A stretch of 56,500 nt of DNA, taken from assembly GCF_000702625.1 (NCBI RefSeq), contig NZ_JNIS01000001.1, positions 1,656,001-1,712,500 on the forward strand, in the 5' to 3' direction. The translations under genes and the position numbers were made by a program. Positions within the stretch are counted from its first letter, which is position 1. Every line of letters starts with the position of its first letter. This DNA is from Exiguobacterium oxidotolerans JCM 12280. Lineage in GTDB: Bacteria > Bacillota > Bacilli > Exiguobacteriales > Exiguobacteriaceae. Shown here piece by piece: positions 12,376 to 19,985 of this stretch. The notes below the pieces were generated by a model that did not search any database, was not told the DNA's origin, and saw only the letters and a program-made list of their open reading frames with translations.

Positions 12376-12612
12376 GTAGATGAGGAAAGTAGTGTCAATG
12401 TTTCTTCTCCAGAGACAAGCTTGTGTGGTGCGAGAGCTTGAAGAAAATTGCCATGAAATGCCCCTTTGAGTGCTACCCGAAATCAGTGAGAGTAGGCGTA
12501 GACGTATCTCCGGCGTTAACGGACACGGAGAGGGACGATTAATTCGTCCAAACAGAGTGGGACCGCGCTAATTAGCGTCTCTGTGCAGCGATGCACGGGG
12601 GCGCTTTTTCTT
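12376..12612 (+). promoter_or_regulatory. T-box riboswitch, cysteine type, ahead of cysE-cysS
   Basis: The antiterminator sequence AGTGGGACCGCG (12556-12567), the AGAGA / GGTGCGAGAGC Stem I distal loops (around 12413-12436) and a downstream terminator identify a T-box. The specifier triplet is read as TGC (cysteine) at 12458-12460 in the context CATGAAATGCCCC, which agrees with the downstream genes. Uncharged tRNA-Cys should stabilise the antiterminator and allow transcription into cysE. Confidence 0.88.
12575..12609 (+). terminator. Regulated terminator of the cysE T-box
   Basis: A 13-bp stem, GCGTCTCTGTGCA against TGCACGGGGGCGC (several G-U pairs, loop GCGA), is followed by TTTTT. It is the off-state of the T-box and competes with the antiterminator at 12556-12567. 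Confidence 0.88.
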
Positions 12613-12630
12613 ATGGAGAGGAGATTAAAC

Positions 12631-13314
12631 ATGACACGTATACGAAAAGACATTCGCAATGTATTCAACCAAGACCCGTCTGCACGCAGTCGCATTGAAG
12701 TCATCTTGACCTACCCAGGCTTACATGCGATTTGGATGCACCGCGTAGCCCATCGGTTATGGAAGTTGAACTTAAAGCTACTGGGGCGAAGCATTTCACA
12801 GTTCAGTCGCTTCTTGACAGGGATTGAAATTCATCCAGGTGCGACGATTGGCCGTCGCTTCTTTATCGACCATGGTATGGGTGTCGTCATCGGCGAAACG
12901 GCCATCATCGGCGACGATGTGACGATTTTCCAAGGCGTGACGCTCGGCGGGACGGGCAAAGAGACAGGCAAACGCCATCCGACGCTCGGTAACGGTGTGC
13001 TCGTTTCAGCGGGGGCACGTGTACTGGGGAATATCACGGTCGGCGATGCATCAAAAATCGGGGCGAGCTCAGTCGTCCTAAAAGACGTCCCTGCCAACGC
13101 AACCGTCGTCGGGATTCCGGGACGAGTCGTCATCCAGGACGGGATGAAAGTCGAGGCCCCCCTCGATCACCGTCTACCGGATCCGGTCAGTGAGTGCCAG
13201 GAGCGGATTGAAATTGAAATCGATGAACTAAAACGTGAAATTGAACGAATCAAAGGAGGACTTCGGAATGATACAACTCTACAACAGCATGACCGGAAAA
13301 AAGGAACCATTTAA
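12631..13314 (+). CDS. cysE: Serine O-acetyltransferase
   Basis: 227 aa. Acetylates L-serine with acetyl-CoA, the first committed step of cysteine synthesis. The N-terminal helical region ([19 protein letters not shown]) is followed by a left-handed beta-helix of hexapeptide repeats containing the catalytic stretch [12 protein letters not shown] and [10 protein letters not shown]. The C-terminal tail is a charged helix ([17 protein letters not shown]). ATG 12631 follows GGAGAGGAG just after the T-box terminator; the longer frame runs back into the terminator. The last 47 nt overlap cysS in another frame. Confidence 0.95.
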   Translation: MTRIRKDIRNVFNQDPSARSRIEVILTYPGLHAIWMHRVAHRLWKLNLKLLGRSISQFSRFLTGIEIHPGATIGRRFFIDHGMGVVIGETAIIGDDVTIFQGVTLGGTGKETGKRHPTLGNGVLVSAGARVLGNITVGDASKIGASSVVLKDVPANATVVGIPGRVVIQDGMKVEAPLDHRLPDPVSECQERIEIEIDELKREIERIKGGLRNDTTLQQHDRKKGTI

Positions 13315-14665
13315 ACCGTTAGAAGAAGGTAAGGTCAAGATGTACGTTTGTGGACCGACCGTCTATAACTATATCCACATTGGTAATGCCCGACCGGCAA
13401 TCGTCTTCGATACGGTCCGCCGCTACTTTACGTACCGCGGTTATGAGGTTCAGTACGTTTCGAACTTTACGGATGTCGATGATAAAATCATTCGGACGGC
13501 AAATGAGCTCGGTGAAGATTATCATGACTTAACGAAACGTTTCATTGCCGCGTATCATGCAGACACAGGTGCCTTGAACGTGCAACAAGCGGACGTCCAT
13601 CCGCTCGTTACGGAGACGATGGAGGATATCATCGATTTCATCAAAGTTCTCGTTGAAAAAGGGAATGCCTATGCTTCAGGCGGAGATGTCTACTTCCGGA
13701 CACGGAGTTTTGAGACGTATGGTCAGTTGAGCCAGCAATCGATTGATGAATTACGATCGGGCGCACGGATTGAAGTCGGCGAGAAAAAAGAAGATCCACT
13801 TGATTTCGTTCTTTGGAAAGCCGTTAAGCCGGACGAACCATCTTGGACAAGTCCATGGGGTGAAGGACGTCCGGGCTGGCACATCGAGTGCTCGGCGATG
13901 GCAAAGAAATACCTTGGCGATACGATTGATATCCATGCCGGTGGACAAGACTTGAAATTCCCGCACCATGAAAATGAAATTGCCCAGTCGGAAGCATGCA
14001 ATTCTCAAAAATTCGCGAACTACTGGATGCACAATGGATTCGTCAACATCGAAAACGAGAAGATGTCGAAATCGCTCGGAAACTTTTTGACAGTCCATGA
14101 AGCGATTCAAGTCGTCGATCCAATGGTCTTACGCTTCTTCATGCTGTCTGTTCAGTATCGTCATCCGATCAACTACAGCCGTGAGCTGATTGATCAAGCG
14201 GTCAACGGTCTCGCGCGAATTCGGGAGTCGGTCGCAAACGTCGAGCATCGTCTCGCGATGACGGCAGATCTCGGAACGGCAAACGAGAAATGGTTGAAGC
14301 GAATTGAAGACATCAAGCAACACTTCATCACGTCGATGGATGATGACTTCAATACAGCGAATGCTGTAACGGATTTGTTCGATTTATCGAAAGAAGCAAA
14401 TCTTTACCTTGCAGAAGCCCAAGTGTCAAAAGAAGTGCTCGAGCGCTTCCTGACCGTCTTCAACGAATTGTCAGGCGTGTTAGGTGTAACGTTGACGGTC
14501 GACCGCGGACTGCTCGACGAAGAAGTCGAACAGTTGATCACAGAACGAAACGAAGCACGGAAAAATCGTGATTTCGGACGGGCAGATGAAATCCGCGATC
14601 AGTTACGTGACCAAGGCATCTTGCTTGAAGATACAGCACAAGGGATGCGGTGGAAGCGCGGATGA
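13268..14665 (+). CDS. cysS: Cysteinyl-tRNA synthetase
   Basis: 465 aa class I synthetase. The HIGH-type motif YIHIGNARP, the zinc ligands (Cys in [10 protein letters not shown], Cys in WHIECSAM, His/Glu in HENEIAQSE) and the KMSKS motif [10 protein letters not shown] are all present. The ATG at 13268 follows AAAGGAGGACTTCGG inside the cysE coding end. Sharing a Cys T-box with cysE links cysteine supply and charging. The stop overlaps the mrnC start by ATGA. Confidence 0.97.
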   Translation: MIQLYNSMTGKKEPFKPLEEGKVKMYVCGPTVYNYIHIGNARPAIVFDTVRRYFTYRGYEVQYVSNFTDVDDKIIRTANELGEDYHDLTKRFIAAYHADTGALNVQQADVHPLVTETMEDIIDFIKVLVEKGNAYASGGDVYFRTRSFETYGQLSQQSIDELRSGARIEVGEKKEDPLDFVLWKAVKPDEPSWTSPWGEGRPGWHIECSAMAKKYLGDTIDIHAGGQDLKFPHHENEIAQSEACNSQKFANYWMHNGFVNIENEKMSKSLGNFLTVHEAIQVVDPMVLRFFMLSVQYRHPINYSRELIDQAVNGLARIRESVANVEHRLAMTADLGTANEKWLKRIEDIKQHFITSMDDDFNTANAVTDLFDLSKEANLYLAEAQVSKEVLERFLTVFNELSGVLGVTLTVDRGLLDEEVEQLITERNEARKNRDFGRADEIRDQLRDQGILLEDTAQGMRWKRG

Positions 14666-15066
14666 AGAACTATAAACAATTGAATGCGCTCGCGCTCGCT
14701 TATATGGGAGACGTCGTCTATGAGATGCGTGTAAGAGAGCGACTACTTGACCGTGGCTTCGTCAAACCAGGCGACTTGCATCAAGCAGCGGTCCAGTATG
14801 TCCGGGCGCAAGCACAGGCGACCGTCGTTACACATTGGCTCAATCAGGGAACACTGACAGAAGAGGAACAAGCTGTCGTCCGACGTGGGAAAAATGCGAA
14901 ATCCGGTTCTGTACCAAAAAGTACGGATGTCCATACGTACCGCTACGCGACGGCGTTTGAAGCATTGTTAGGCTACATTTATCTTTCAGAAGGAGGGGAT
15001 CGTCTTGAAGAACTCATCGGGCAAGCGTTCGAATTACTCGAAAACGAAACGACAGACGGAAAATAA
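14662..15066 (+). CDS. mrnC: Mini-ribonuclease 3 (Mini-III)
   Basis: 134 aa. RNase III catalytic domain without the double-stranded RNA-binding domain; it matures the ends of 23S rRNA. The conserved acidic loop YMGDVVYE near the N-terminus and the second catalytic glutamate in [11 protein letters not shown] are present. The start at 14662 overlaps the cysS stop (ATGA), giving translational coupling. Its last 62 nt overlap rlmB in a different frame. Confidence 0.94.
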   Translation: MKNYKQLNALALAYMGDVVYEMRVRERLLDRGFVKPGDLHQAAVQYVRAQAQATVVTHWLNQGTLTEEEQAVVRRGKNAKSGSVPKSTDVHTYRYATAFEALLGYIYLSEGGDRLEELIGQAFELLENETTDGK

Positions 15067-15907
15067 CCCAGTCGATCAAGCACAACGCCCTAAGACTGGC
15101 GAAAAACGAAAACGTGTTGAAAAGAAACAAGAGGACCCGATCGTCATCGAACCACTCGCGGAAGGGCAGGATTTCCTTTACGGACGAAATCCTGTTCTTG
15201 AAGCGTTACGAAGTGGACGCGAAATGAATAAACTCTTTATCCAAGAAGGCCAACAAAAAGGTCCACTCGCCGTCATCCACGCGATGGCGCAAGAAGCGAA
15301 CGTCCAAATCCAAATCGTCCCCCGTTCAAAACTGCATGGTCTGACAGGGAGCGACAACCACCAAGGTGTCGTCGCGGCGGTTGCTGCCTATGAATATGCA
15401 GAACTCGACGATATCTTTGCCCTAGCAGAGAAGAAGGATGAGACACCCCTCATCGTATTACTCGACGAGCTGGAAGACCCGCATAACCTCGGTTCGATTC
15501 TTCGGACGGCAGACGCTGTCGGTGCACACGGGGTCATCATTCCGAAACGCCGCTCGGTCGGATTGACACAAGTCGTCGCAAAAGCATCGACGGGTGCAAT
15601 CGAGCACATTCCGGTCGTTCGCGTGACGAACTTAACGCGGACGATGGAAGACCTCAAGAAAAAAGGGCTTTGGTTCGTCGGGACGGATGCGCGTGAAAGT
15701 GATGATTACCGGACGCTTGACGGAACGATGCCGCTTGGAATCGTCATTGGTAGTGAAGGAAAAGGGATGAGTCGACTCGTCCGAGAGAAATGTGATTTCC
15801 TTGTCCACCTTCCGATGGCGGGCCATGTCACATCACTCAATGCTTCCGTTGCCGCGTCACTCTTATTGTATGAAGTGTACCGGACGAGAAAGCCGTACGC
15901 GCGATGA
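15005..15907 (+). CDS. rlmB: 23S rRNA (guanosine-2'-O-)-methyltransferase, RlmB/TrmH family
   Basis: 300 aa. Probably methylates the ribose of the P-loop guanosine (E. coli G2251) of 23S rRNA. After a lysine-rich, probably disordered N-terminus of about 50 residues comes an L30e-like substrate-binding domain (FLYGRNPVLEALRSG) and a C-terminal SPOUT knot with NLGSILRTADAVGAHG, IVIGSEGKGMSRLV and LPMAGHVTSLNASVA. TTG 15005 is preceded by AAGGAGGGG at 7-nt spacing, inside mrnC. It overlaps the next gene by 4 nt. Confidence 0.93.
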   Translation: MKNSSGKRSNYSKTKRQTENNPVDQAQRPKTGEKRKRVEKKQEDPIVIEPLAEGQDFLYGRNPVLEALRSGREMNKLFIQEGQQKGPLAVIHAMAQEANVQIQIVPRSKLHGLTGSDNHQGVVAAVAAYEYAELDDIFALAEKKDETPLIVLLDELEDPHNLGSILRTADAVGAHGVIIPKRRSVGLTQVVAKASTGAIEHIPVVRVTNLTRTMEDLKKKGLWFVGTDARESDDYRTLDGTMPLGIVIGSEGKGMSRLVREKCDFLVHLPMAGHVTSLNASVAASLLLYEVYRTRKPYAR

Positions 15908-16434
15908 AATATGAACGTCTGATCGTTGATGGCTACAATATCATTGGCGCATGGCCGGAATTCCGGACATTGCGGGAGCAAGATTTTGAATTAGCACGGG
16001 AACGATTGGTCGATGCAATGGCGGAATATCAGGCAGTGACAGGAATTAGTGTCACCATCGTCTTTGATGCCTATCTTCAGCCAGGGCGTGAGTCACGCTT
16101 AAAAAAGAGTGGACTCGAGGTCATTTATACACGCGAGAATGAAACTGCTGACGAATGGATTGAAAAAACGGCAGCCGAGTGGTTACAAGACATCCGTGTC
16201 AAGCTGACGGTCGCGACGAACGACTTCACGGAACAATGGGTGATCTTTACGCTCGGCGCACTCCGCATCTCGGCACAAGAGTTGAGACGGGACTGGAAAG
16301 CAGCGGTCGCCGTCATTCAGGGACAGACGACGATGTCGAAGACGAGCAAGAAACCACGGTCGACCATTGATTTGCCGGCAGATGTCATCGAACGGCTTGA
16401 ACAAATCCGAAGAAGAAAAAATTCAGATCAGTAA
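15904..16434 (+). CDS. rae1: Rae1, ribosome-associated mRNA endonuclease (NYN/PIN-like)
   Basis: 176 aa, YacP family. The NYN-domain acidic motifs VDGYNIIGAW (residues about 8-17), VFDAY and VATNDFTEQ fit a metal-dependent PIN-like nuclease. The B. subtilis homologue enters the ribosomal A site and cleaves specific mRNAs in a translation-dependent way. The start overlaps the rlmB stop (ATGA). It ends a T-box-headed operon (cysE-cysS-mrnC-rlmB-rae1) before a strong terminator. Confidence 0.93.
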   Translation: MKYERLIVDGYNIIGAWPEFRTLREQDFELARERLVDAMAEYQAVTGISVTIVFDAYLQPGRESRLKKSGLEVIYTRENETADEWIEKTAAEWLQDIRVKLTVATNDFTEQWVIFTLGALRISAQELRRDWKAAVAVIQGQTTMSKTSKKPRSTIDLPADVIERLEQIRRRKNSDQ

Positions 16435-16454
16435 GGGGGTCTCCCCCTAAAAAT

Positions 16455-16497
16455 AAACCGTTTTCTTGACGTACCTGTCGAGAAGGCGGTTTTTTTG
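16455..16497 (+). terminator. Terminator after rae1
   Basis: A 15-bp stem, AACCGTTTTCTTGAC against GTCGAGAAGGCGGTT with G-U pairs, ends in TTTTTTT. A smaller GGGGG/CCCCC hairpin at 16435-16447 precedes it. Confidence 0.9.
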
Positions 16498-16561
16498 ACG
16501 ACGAAACACAGATAAAAAGAGGTCATGCCAATTTTCACTGTCGCAGGATAGGAAATTATTG

Positions 16562-16567
16562 TATAAT
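16562..16567 (+). promoter_or_regulatory. Probable -10 element for sigH
   Basis: A perfect TATAAT lies about 47 nt ahead of the sigH start. The hexamer 17 bp upstream (TGTCGC) is a poor -35, so the promoter may be weak or need activation. Confidence 0.5.
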
Positions 16568-16613
16568 TGTAGGCAATTGATTAGTTCGTCATAGAAGCTT
16601 GGAGGGATGAAGG

Positions 16614-17258
16614 ATGAGTTTGGTTTCGTTCGACCAGTTTGAGTGCATGTCTGATGAGGCGCTTGTGGAACAAGCGAAGGTATTCGATAATAGCGATGCC
16701 CTTGAATTTTTGATCGAGCGCTATCGTAACTTCGTACGTGCGAAGGCCCGGTCATATTTTTTGATTGGCGCGGACCGCGAAGATATCATTCAAGAAGGCA
16801 TGATTGGCCTATACAAAGCAGTCCGTGACTACCGGACTGATAAGTTGGCTTCTTTTAAAGGATTTGCTGAACTCTGTATTACACGGCAAATGATCACGGC
16901 AATCAAGACGGCGACCCGTCAAAAACATATTCCTCTCAATTCGTACATCTCGCTCGATAAACCAATTTATGATGATGAATCTTCTGAACGGACGTTGCTT
17001 GATATCATCACATCGACAGTACCATCGGATCCGCAAATCTTGATTGTCAACCGAGAAGAGTACGCAGACATCGAAACGAAGATGGATGAAATCCTTAGTG
17101 ACTTAGAACGAAAAGTGTTGGCACTTTATCTCGACGGAAGAACGTATCAAGAAATTTCGGATGATCTCGATCGCCACGTCAAGTCAATTGATAACGCGTT
17201 ACAGCGTGTCAAACGGAAACTGGAGCGATACCTCGAGGCACGTGAGTTGATTGTCTAA
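16614..17258 (+). CDS. sigH: RNA polymerase sigma factor SigH (sigma-30)
   Basis: 214 aa sigma-70 family factor. Region 2 is seen in ADREDIIQEGMIGLYKAVRDYR and the SFKGFAELCITRQMI stretch (-10 melting), and region 4 in LDGRTYQEISDDLDRHVKSIDNALQRVK (-35 helix-turn-helix). In B. subtilis SigH drives early sporulation and competence genes; in non-spore-forming Bacilli it mainly controls competence. ATG 16614 follows TTGGAGGGATGAAGG. It stands between rae1 and rpmG as in Bacillus. Confidence 0.94.
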   Translation: MSLVSFDQFECMSDEALVEQAKVFDNSDALEFLIERYRNFVRAKARSYFLIGADREDIIQEGMIGLYKAVRDYRTDKLASFKGFAELCITRQMITAIKTATRQKHIPLNSYISLDKPIYDDESSERTLLDIITSTVPSDPQILIVNREEYADIETKMDEILSDLERKVLALYLDGRTYQEISDDLDRHVKSIDNALQRVKRKLERYLEARELIV

Positions 17259-17270
17259 TCGCGAGGTGGA

Positions 17271-17300
17271 TTGACCAACCCAACTACCGTATGCTACTGT
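17271..17300 (+). promoter_or_regulatory. Promoter ahead of rpmG-secE-nusG
   Basis: -35 TTGACC (17271-17276) and extended -10 TGCTACTGT (-10 at 17295-17300) with 18-bp spacing. The predicted start is near 17307, only about 15 nt before the terminator-like hairpin at 17321-17349. Confidence 0.65.
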
Positions 17301-17320
17301 ATAAATAGCGCCTTACTAGC

Positions 17321-17349
17321 GAGACGCCGCTCATAGGCGTTTTTTTTTT
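17321..17349 (+). terminator. Terminator or attenuator between sigH and rpmG
   Basis: ACGCC (17324-17328) pairs with GGCGT (17336-17340), extendable by G-U and A-U pairs into the T-run, and is followed by nine or more T. It terminates sigH transcripts and would also intercept those from the promoter at 17271-17300. Confidence 0.72.
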
Positions 17350-17350
17350 A

Positions 17351-17393
17351 CGCTCTTTTTTGGAGGAATCTTCTCTGTTCGAAAGAGAGAGCG
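17351..17393 (+). promoter_or_regulatory. rpmG leader hairpin
   Basis: CGCTCTTTTT (17351-17360) can pair with AGAGAGAGCG (17384-17393), giving 10 bp with two G-U pairs around a loop that itself contains TGGAGG. The true ribosome site of rpmG (AAGGAGG, 17400-17406) is just downstream and free. Confidence 0.4.
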
Positions 17394-17415
17394 GCAAAGA
17401 AGGAGGTCTTTTGAG

Positions 17416-17562
17416 ATGGCGAAGAAAGTAGGCCTTGCTTGTGATATTTGCGGTGCCCGCGATTATACGACGATGAAAAAAGAGGATGTCACAGTCCGCT
17501 TGGAATTGAAGAAATTCTGTCGGCGTTGTAACGCGCATACGATTCATAAAGAAGCGAAATAA
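17416..17562 (+). CDS. rpmG: Ribosomal protein L33, zinc-binding (C+) form
   Basis: 48 aa: basic, with two CxxC pairs (CDIC and CRRC) that form a zinc ribbon, and the L33 core YTTMKK and [11 protein letters not shown]. It is a component of the 50S subunit near the E site. ATG 17416 follows AAGGAGGTCTTTTGAG. Its position immediately before secE-nusG is the standard bacterial arrangement. Confidence 0.95.
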   Translation: MAKKVGLACDICGARDYTTMKKEDVTVRLELKKFCRRCNAHTIHKEAK

Positions 17563-17606
17563 GGCTTCATCTATCCCGATTTACTACATCCTGGAGGGAA
17601 AGTACG

Positions 17607-17777
17607 ATGAAATTTTTGCGTGACGTATGGAATGAACTGAAAAAGACGAGCTGGCCAAAACGAAAAGAATTGACGAAGTACACATTGACGGTAATCGGTA
17701 TGGTTATCTTCATGGGCGTCTTCATCTTTGGTATCGATTCTGGTCTCAGCGCACTCATGAGTTGGTTGATTAAGTAA
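17607..17777 (+). CDS. secE: SecE, preprotein translocase subunit
   Basis: 56 aa, the short single-span form of Gram-positive bacteria. The conserved amphipathic cytoplasmic helix (VWNELKKTSWPKRKEL) is followed by one membrane helix (about residues 27-52). It clamps SecY in the SecYEG channel. ATG 17607 follows CTGGAGGGAAAG. It lies between rpmG and nusG, as nearly always in bacteria. Confidence 0.95.
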   Translation: MKFLRDVWNELKKTSWPKRKELTKYTLTVIGMVIFMGVFIFGIDSGLSALMSWLIK

Positions 17778-17795
17778 AAGAAGAGGTGGCGTACC

Positions 17796-18347
17796 ATGGA
17801 TAAACAGTGGTTTGTCGTCCAAACGTACTCTGGATTCGAAAACAACGTCAAGGCTAACCTTGAACGTCGGATCGAGTCTATGAACATGGACGAGAAAATC
17901 TTCCGTGTACTCGTTCCGATTGAAACGGTACAGGAAGAAGTAACGAATAAAAAAGGTGAAACAAAAATCAAGGAACGTGAAATCAAGATTTTCCCGGGGT
18001 ATGTTCTCGTTGAAATGGTCATGACGGATGATTCTTGGTATGTTGTTCGTAACACACCGAACGTAACCGGATTCCTCGGTTCAGTTGGTGGTGGATCGAA
18101 ACCGACGCCGCTTCTTCCTGAAGAAGCTGAAAACATCCTTGGTTCGATGGGACTTGTCGACATGAAGAGTCGTTATGACTACTCACTCGGTCAAATCGTC
18201 CGAATCAAAGAGGGTGCCTTCGAGAACTTTGAAGGAACGGTTGAAGAGCTTGATACAGAAACAGAAAAAATGAAAGTTTCTGTAGATATGTTCGGTCGCG
18301 AAACGAAAGTAGAACTCGATTTTTCACAAGTTGAAAAAATCGATTAA
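17796..18347 (+). CDS. nusG: Transcription antitermination/termination factor NusG
   Basis: 183 aa. The N-terminal NGN domain (WFVVQTYSGFENNVKANLERR) binds the RNA polymerase clamp, and a C-terminal KOW domain (LGQIVRIKEGAFENFEGTVEEL) contacts S10 or Rho. In B. subtilis NusG promotes sequence-specific pausing. ATG 17796 follows AAGAGGTGG, 18 nt after secE, so the two are in one transcript. Confidence 0.97.
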   Translation: MDKQWFVVQTYSGFENNVKANLERRIESMNMDEKIFRVLVPIETVQEEVTNKKGETKIKEREIKIFPGYVLVEMVMTDDSWYVVRNTPNVTGFLGSVGGGSKPTPLLPEEAENILGSMGLVDMKSRYDYSLGQIVRIKEGAFENFEGTVEELDTETEKMKVSVDMFGRETKVELDFSQVEKID

Positions 18348-18355
18348 GTTTCCTA

Positions 18356-18384
18356 TTGCGAATGTTTTGTTTTAATGGTACAAT
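18356..18384 (+). promoter_or_regulatory. Promoter of rplK-rplA
   Basis: -35 TTGCGA (18356-18361) and -10 TACAAT (18379-18384), 17-bp spacing, immediately after nusG. It gives a leader of about 105 nt for rplK. Confidence 0.8.
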
Positions 18385-18438
18385 TTTTCCTGTTTGATGT
18401 TGTGCTTATTTCGATAAATAACTCGTCGAATAGAATGA

Positions 18439-18470
18439 GTGGGAGGACGCGCAACGTCCAATTAAACCAC
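18439..18470 (+). promoter_or_regulatory. Candidate L1-binding site in the rplK leader
   Basis: Outer stem GTGG/CCAC (18439-18442 with 18467-18470) and inner stem GGACG/CGTCC are separated by GA on the left and AATTAAA on the right. This is the layout of known L1 mRNA operators, which mimic the L1 site of 23S rRNA. The same layout recurs before rplA. Confidence 0.65.
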
Positions 18471-18496
18471 ATTAAAGAATTAAGGAGGTGTGTCTC

Positions 18497-18922
18497 GTGG
18501 CGAAGAAGGTTATGAAACTAGTTAAACTTCAAATTCCTGCGGGCAAAGCAAACCCAGCTCCACCAGTTGGACCGGCACTCGGTCAAGCAGGTGTGAACAT
18601 CATGGGCTTCTGTAAAGAGTTCAACGCTCGTACACAAGACCAAGCCGGCTTGATTATCCCTGTAGTCATCACGGTTTTTGAAGATCGTTCATTTACGTTT
18701 ATTACTAAAACTCCACCAGCAGCAGTTCTCTTGAAGAAAGCAGCTGGAATCGAGAGCGGTTCAGGCGAGCCTAACCGTAAGAAAGTAGCGACTGTCAAAC
18801 GTGACAAAGTTCGCGAAATCGCTGAAACGAAAATGCCAGACCTCAACGCAGCATCTGTTGAAACAGCGATGTTGATGGTTGAAGGTACTGCACGTTCTAT
18901 GGGTATCGTAATCGAAGACTAA
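18497..18922 (+). CDS. rplK: Ribosomal protein L11
   Basis: 141 aa, exactly the usual length. Binds the GTPase-associated region of 23S rRNA with L10/L12. Its signature [17 protein letters not shown] in the N-terminal domain is the thiostrepton-binding proline-rich segment. GTG 18497 is the start: it follows TAAGGAGGTG at good spacing and matches the family N-terminus ([18 protein letters not shown]); the upstream frame runs through the ribosome site. Confidence 0.96.
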   Translation: MAKKVMKLVKLQIPAGKANPAPPVGPALGQAGVNIMGFCKEFNARTQDQAGLIIPVVITVFEDRSFTFITKTPPAAVLLKKAAGIESGSGEPNRKKVATVKRDKVREIAETKMPDLNAASVETAMLMVEGTARSMGIVIED

Positions 18923-18998
18923 GTCTTTCGAATTACAATGAACAACGATGAGGGTCGCAGGCGGATAGTTAATTGAAGCCTTGCTACCCTTTCATTAT

Positions 18999-19023
18999 GT
19001 GGGAGGATTTTCCGCACAACCAC
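18999..19023 (+). promoter_or_regulatory. Candidate L1-binding site before rplA
   Basis: GTGG (18999-19002), GA, a short GGA/TCC stem, GCACAA, then CCAC (19020-19023): the same two-stem, asymmetric-loop layout as at 18439-18470. It ends two bases before the rplA ribosome site AAAGGAGG, so bound L1 could block initiation. A separate stem, GGGT/ACCC with GCAGGC/GCCTTGC, lies just upstream (about 18953-18990). Confidence 0.6.
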
Positions 19024-19039
19024 AAAGGAGGAACCTAAA

Positions 19040-19726
19040 ATGGGTAAGAAGTACAAAGAAGCTGCTAAACTTATCGATCGTACGGTTTCATACGAACTCG
19101 CTGAAGCTGTAGACTTAACTAAAAAGTCTGCAACAGCGAAATTCGATGAAACGATCGAACTTGCTGTTCGTCTCGGAGTCGATCCGAAGAAAGCAGATCA
19201 ACAAATCCGTGGAGCAGTCGTATTGCCACACGGTACTGGTAAAACACAACGCGTTCTCGTCTTCGCGAAAGGTGAGAAATTGAAAGAAGCGGAAGCTGCT
19301 GGAGCAGATTACGCTGGTGATTCTGAGTATATCGCTAAAATCCAAAAAGGATGGTTCGACTTCGATGTTATCGTTGCGACACCTGACATGATGGGTGAAG
19401 TTGGTAAACTCGGTCGTGTTCTCGGACCTAAAGGCCTCATGCCTAACCCGAAAACAGGAACTGTTACATTTGACGTCACAAAAGCAATCAACGATATCAA
19501 AGCTGGTAAAGTTGAGTACCGTGTCGACAAATCAGGTAACATCCACGTTCCTGTCGGTAAAAAATCATTCGATAACGAGAAGTTGGTTGAAAACATCACT
19601 ACCGTTATGGAAACTCTCGTAAAAGTTAAGCCTGCTACTGCTAAAGGTGTTTACCTTAAAAACATCGCGATCGCTTCTACAATGGGTCCTGGTGTTAAAG
19701 TATCTTCAGCTGACTTCGCGAAATAA
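19040..19726 (+). CDS. rplA: Ribosomal protein L1
   Basis: 228 aa. Forms the mobile L1 stalk that escorts deacylated tRNA from the E site, and in many bacteria represses its own operon. The conserved core [18 protein letters not shown] and [19 protein letters not shown] are present. ATG 19040 follows AAAGGAGGAACC. Two mRNA elements resembling L1 operators flank rplK, suggesting autoregulation. Confidence 0.97.
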   Translation: MGKKYKEAAKLIDRTVSYELAEAVDLTKKSATAKFDETIELAVRLGVDPKKADQQIRGAVVLPHGTGKTQRVLVFAKGEKLKEAEAAGADYAGDSEYIAKIQKGWFDFDVIVATPDMMGEVGKLGRVLGPKGLMPNPKTGTVTFDVTKAINDIKAGKVEYRVDKSGNIHVPVGKKSFDNEKLVENITTVMETLVKVKPATAKGVYLKNIAIASTMGPGVKVSSADFAK

Positions 19727-19743
19727 TTTCGTCTAAAACGAAC

Positions 19744-19773
19744 TTGACAACGTTCTAAGAACGCTGTTACAGT
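19744..19773 (+). promoter_or_regulatory. Promoter of rplJ-rplL
   Basis: -35 TTGACA (perfect, 19744-19749) and -10 TACAGT (19768-19773) with 18-bp spacing. Its transcript begins just before the L10 leader. Confidence 0.78.
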
Positions 19774-19789
19774 ATAAAACGTTGATATA

Positions 19790-19930
19790 TTCGACATACC
19801 GTAGACAGAAGGTGCTCATCGATTGAGCTTAAACCCTTCCGAGGTGTTCTTGCTCAGAGAGCCTGTTTGTTCAGGTATCCTTTTTGACGATTACGCCTCC
19901 TCTGCCCTGCAGAAGGAGGCTTTTTATTTG
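19790..19930 (+). promoter_or_regulatory. L10 (rplJ) leader with attenuator
   Basis: The segments CCGTAGACAGAAGGTGC (19799-19815) and ACCCTTCCGAGGTGTTCT (about 19833-19850) form the conserved kink-turn-containing L10(L12)4 binding structure known from B. subtilis. It is followed by a terminator, GCCTCCT against AGGAGGC with TTTTTATTT (19895-19928). Free L10-L12 complex should favour the terminator and reduce rplJL expression. Confidence 0.85.
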
Positions 19931-19985
19931 AAATCGAGCAGCCCCTCGCGCCGGTACAATTTATTTACCAGGAGGTGCAACAGAA

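Noticed and set aside
16809-17036. Minus-strand frames over sigH, rpoB, rpoC and tuf, some over 150 codons
   Set aside because: They mirror the codon bias of the strong plus-strand genes and have no ribosome sites or family resemblance.
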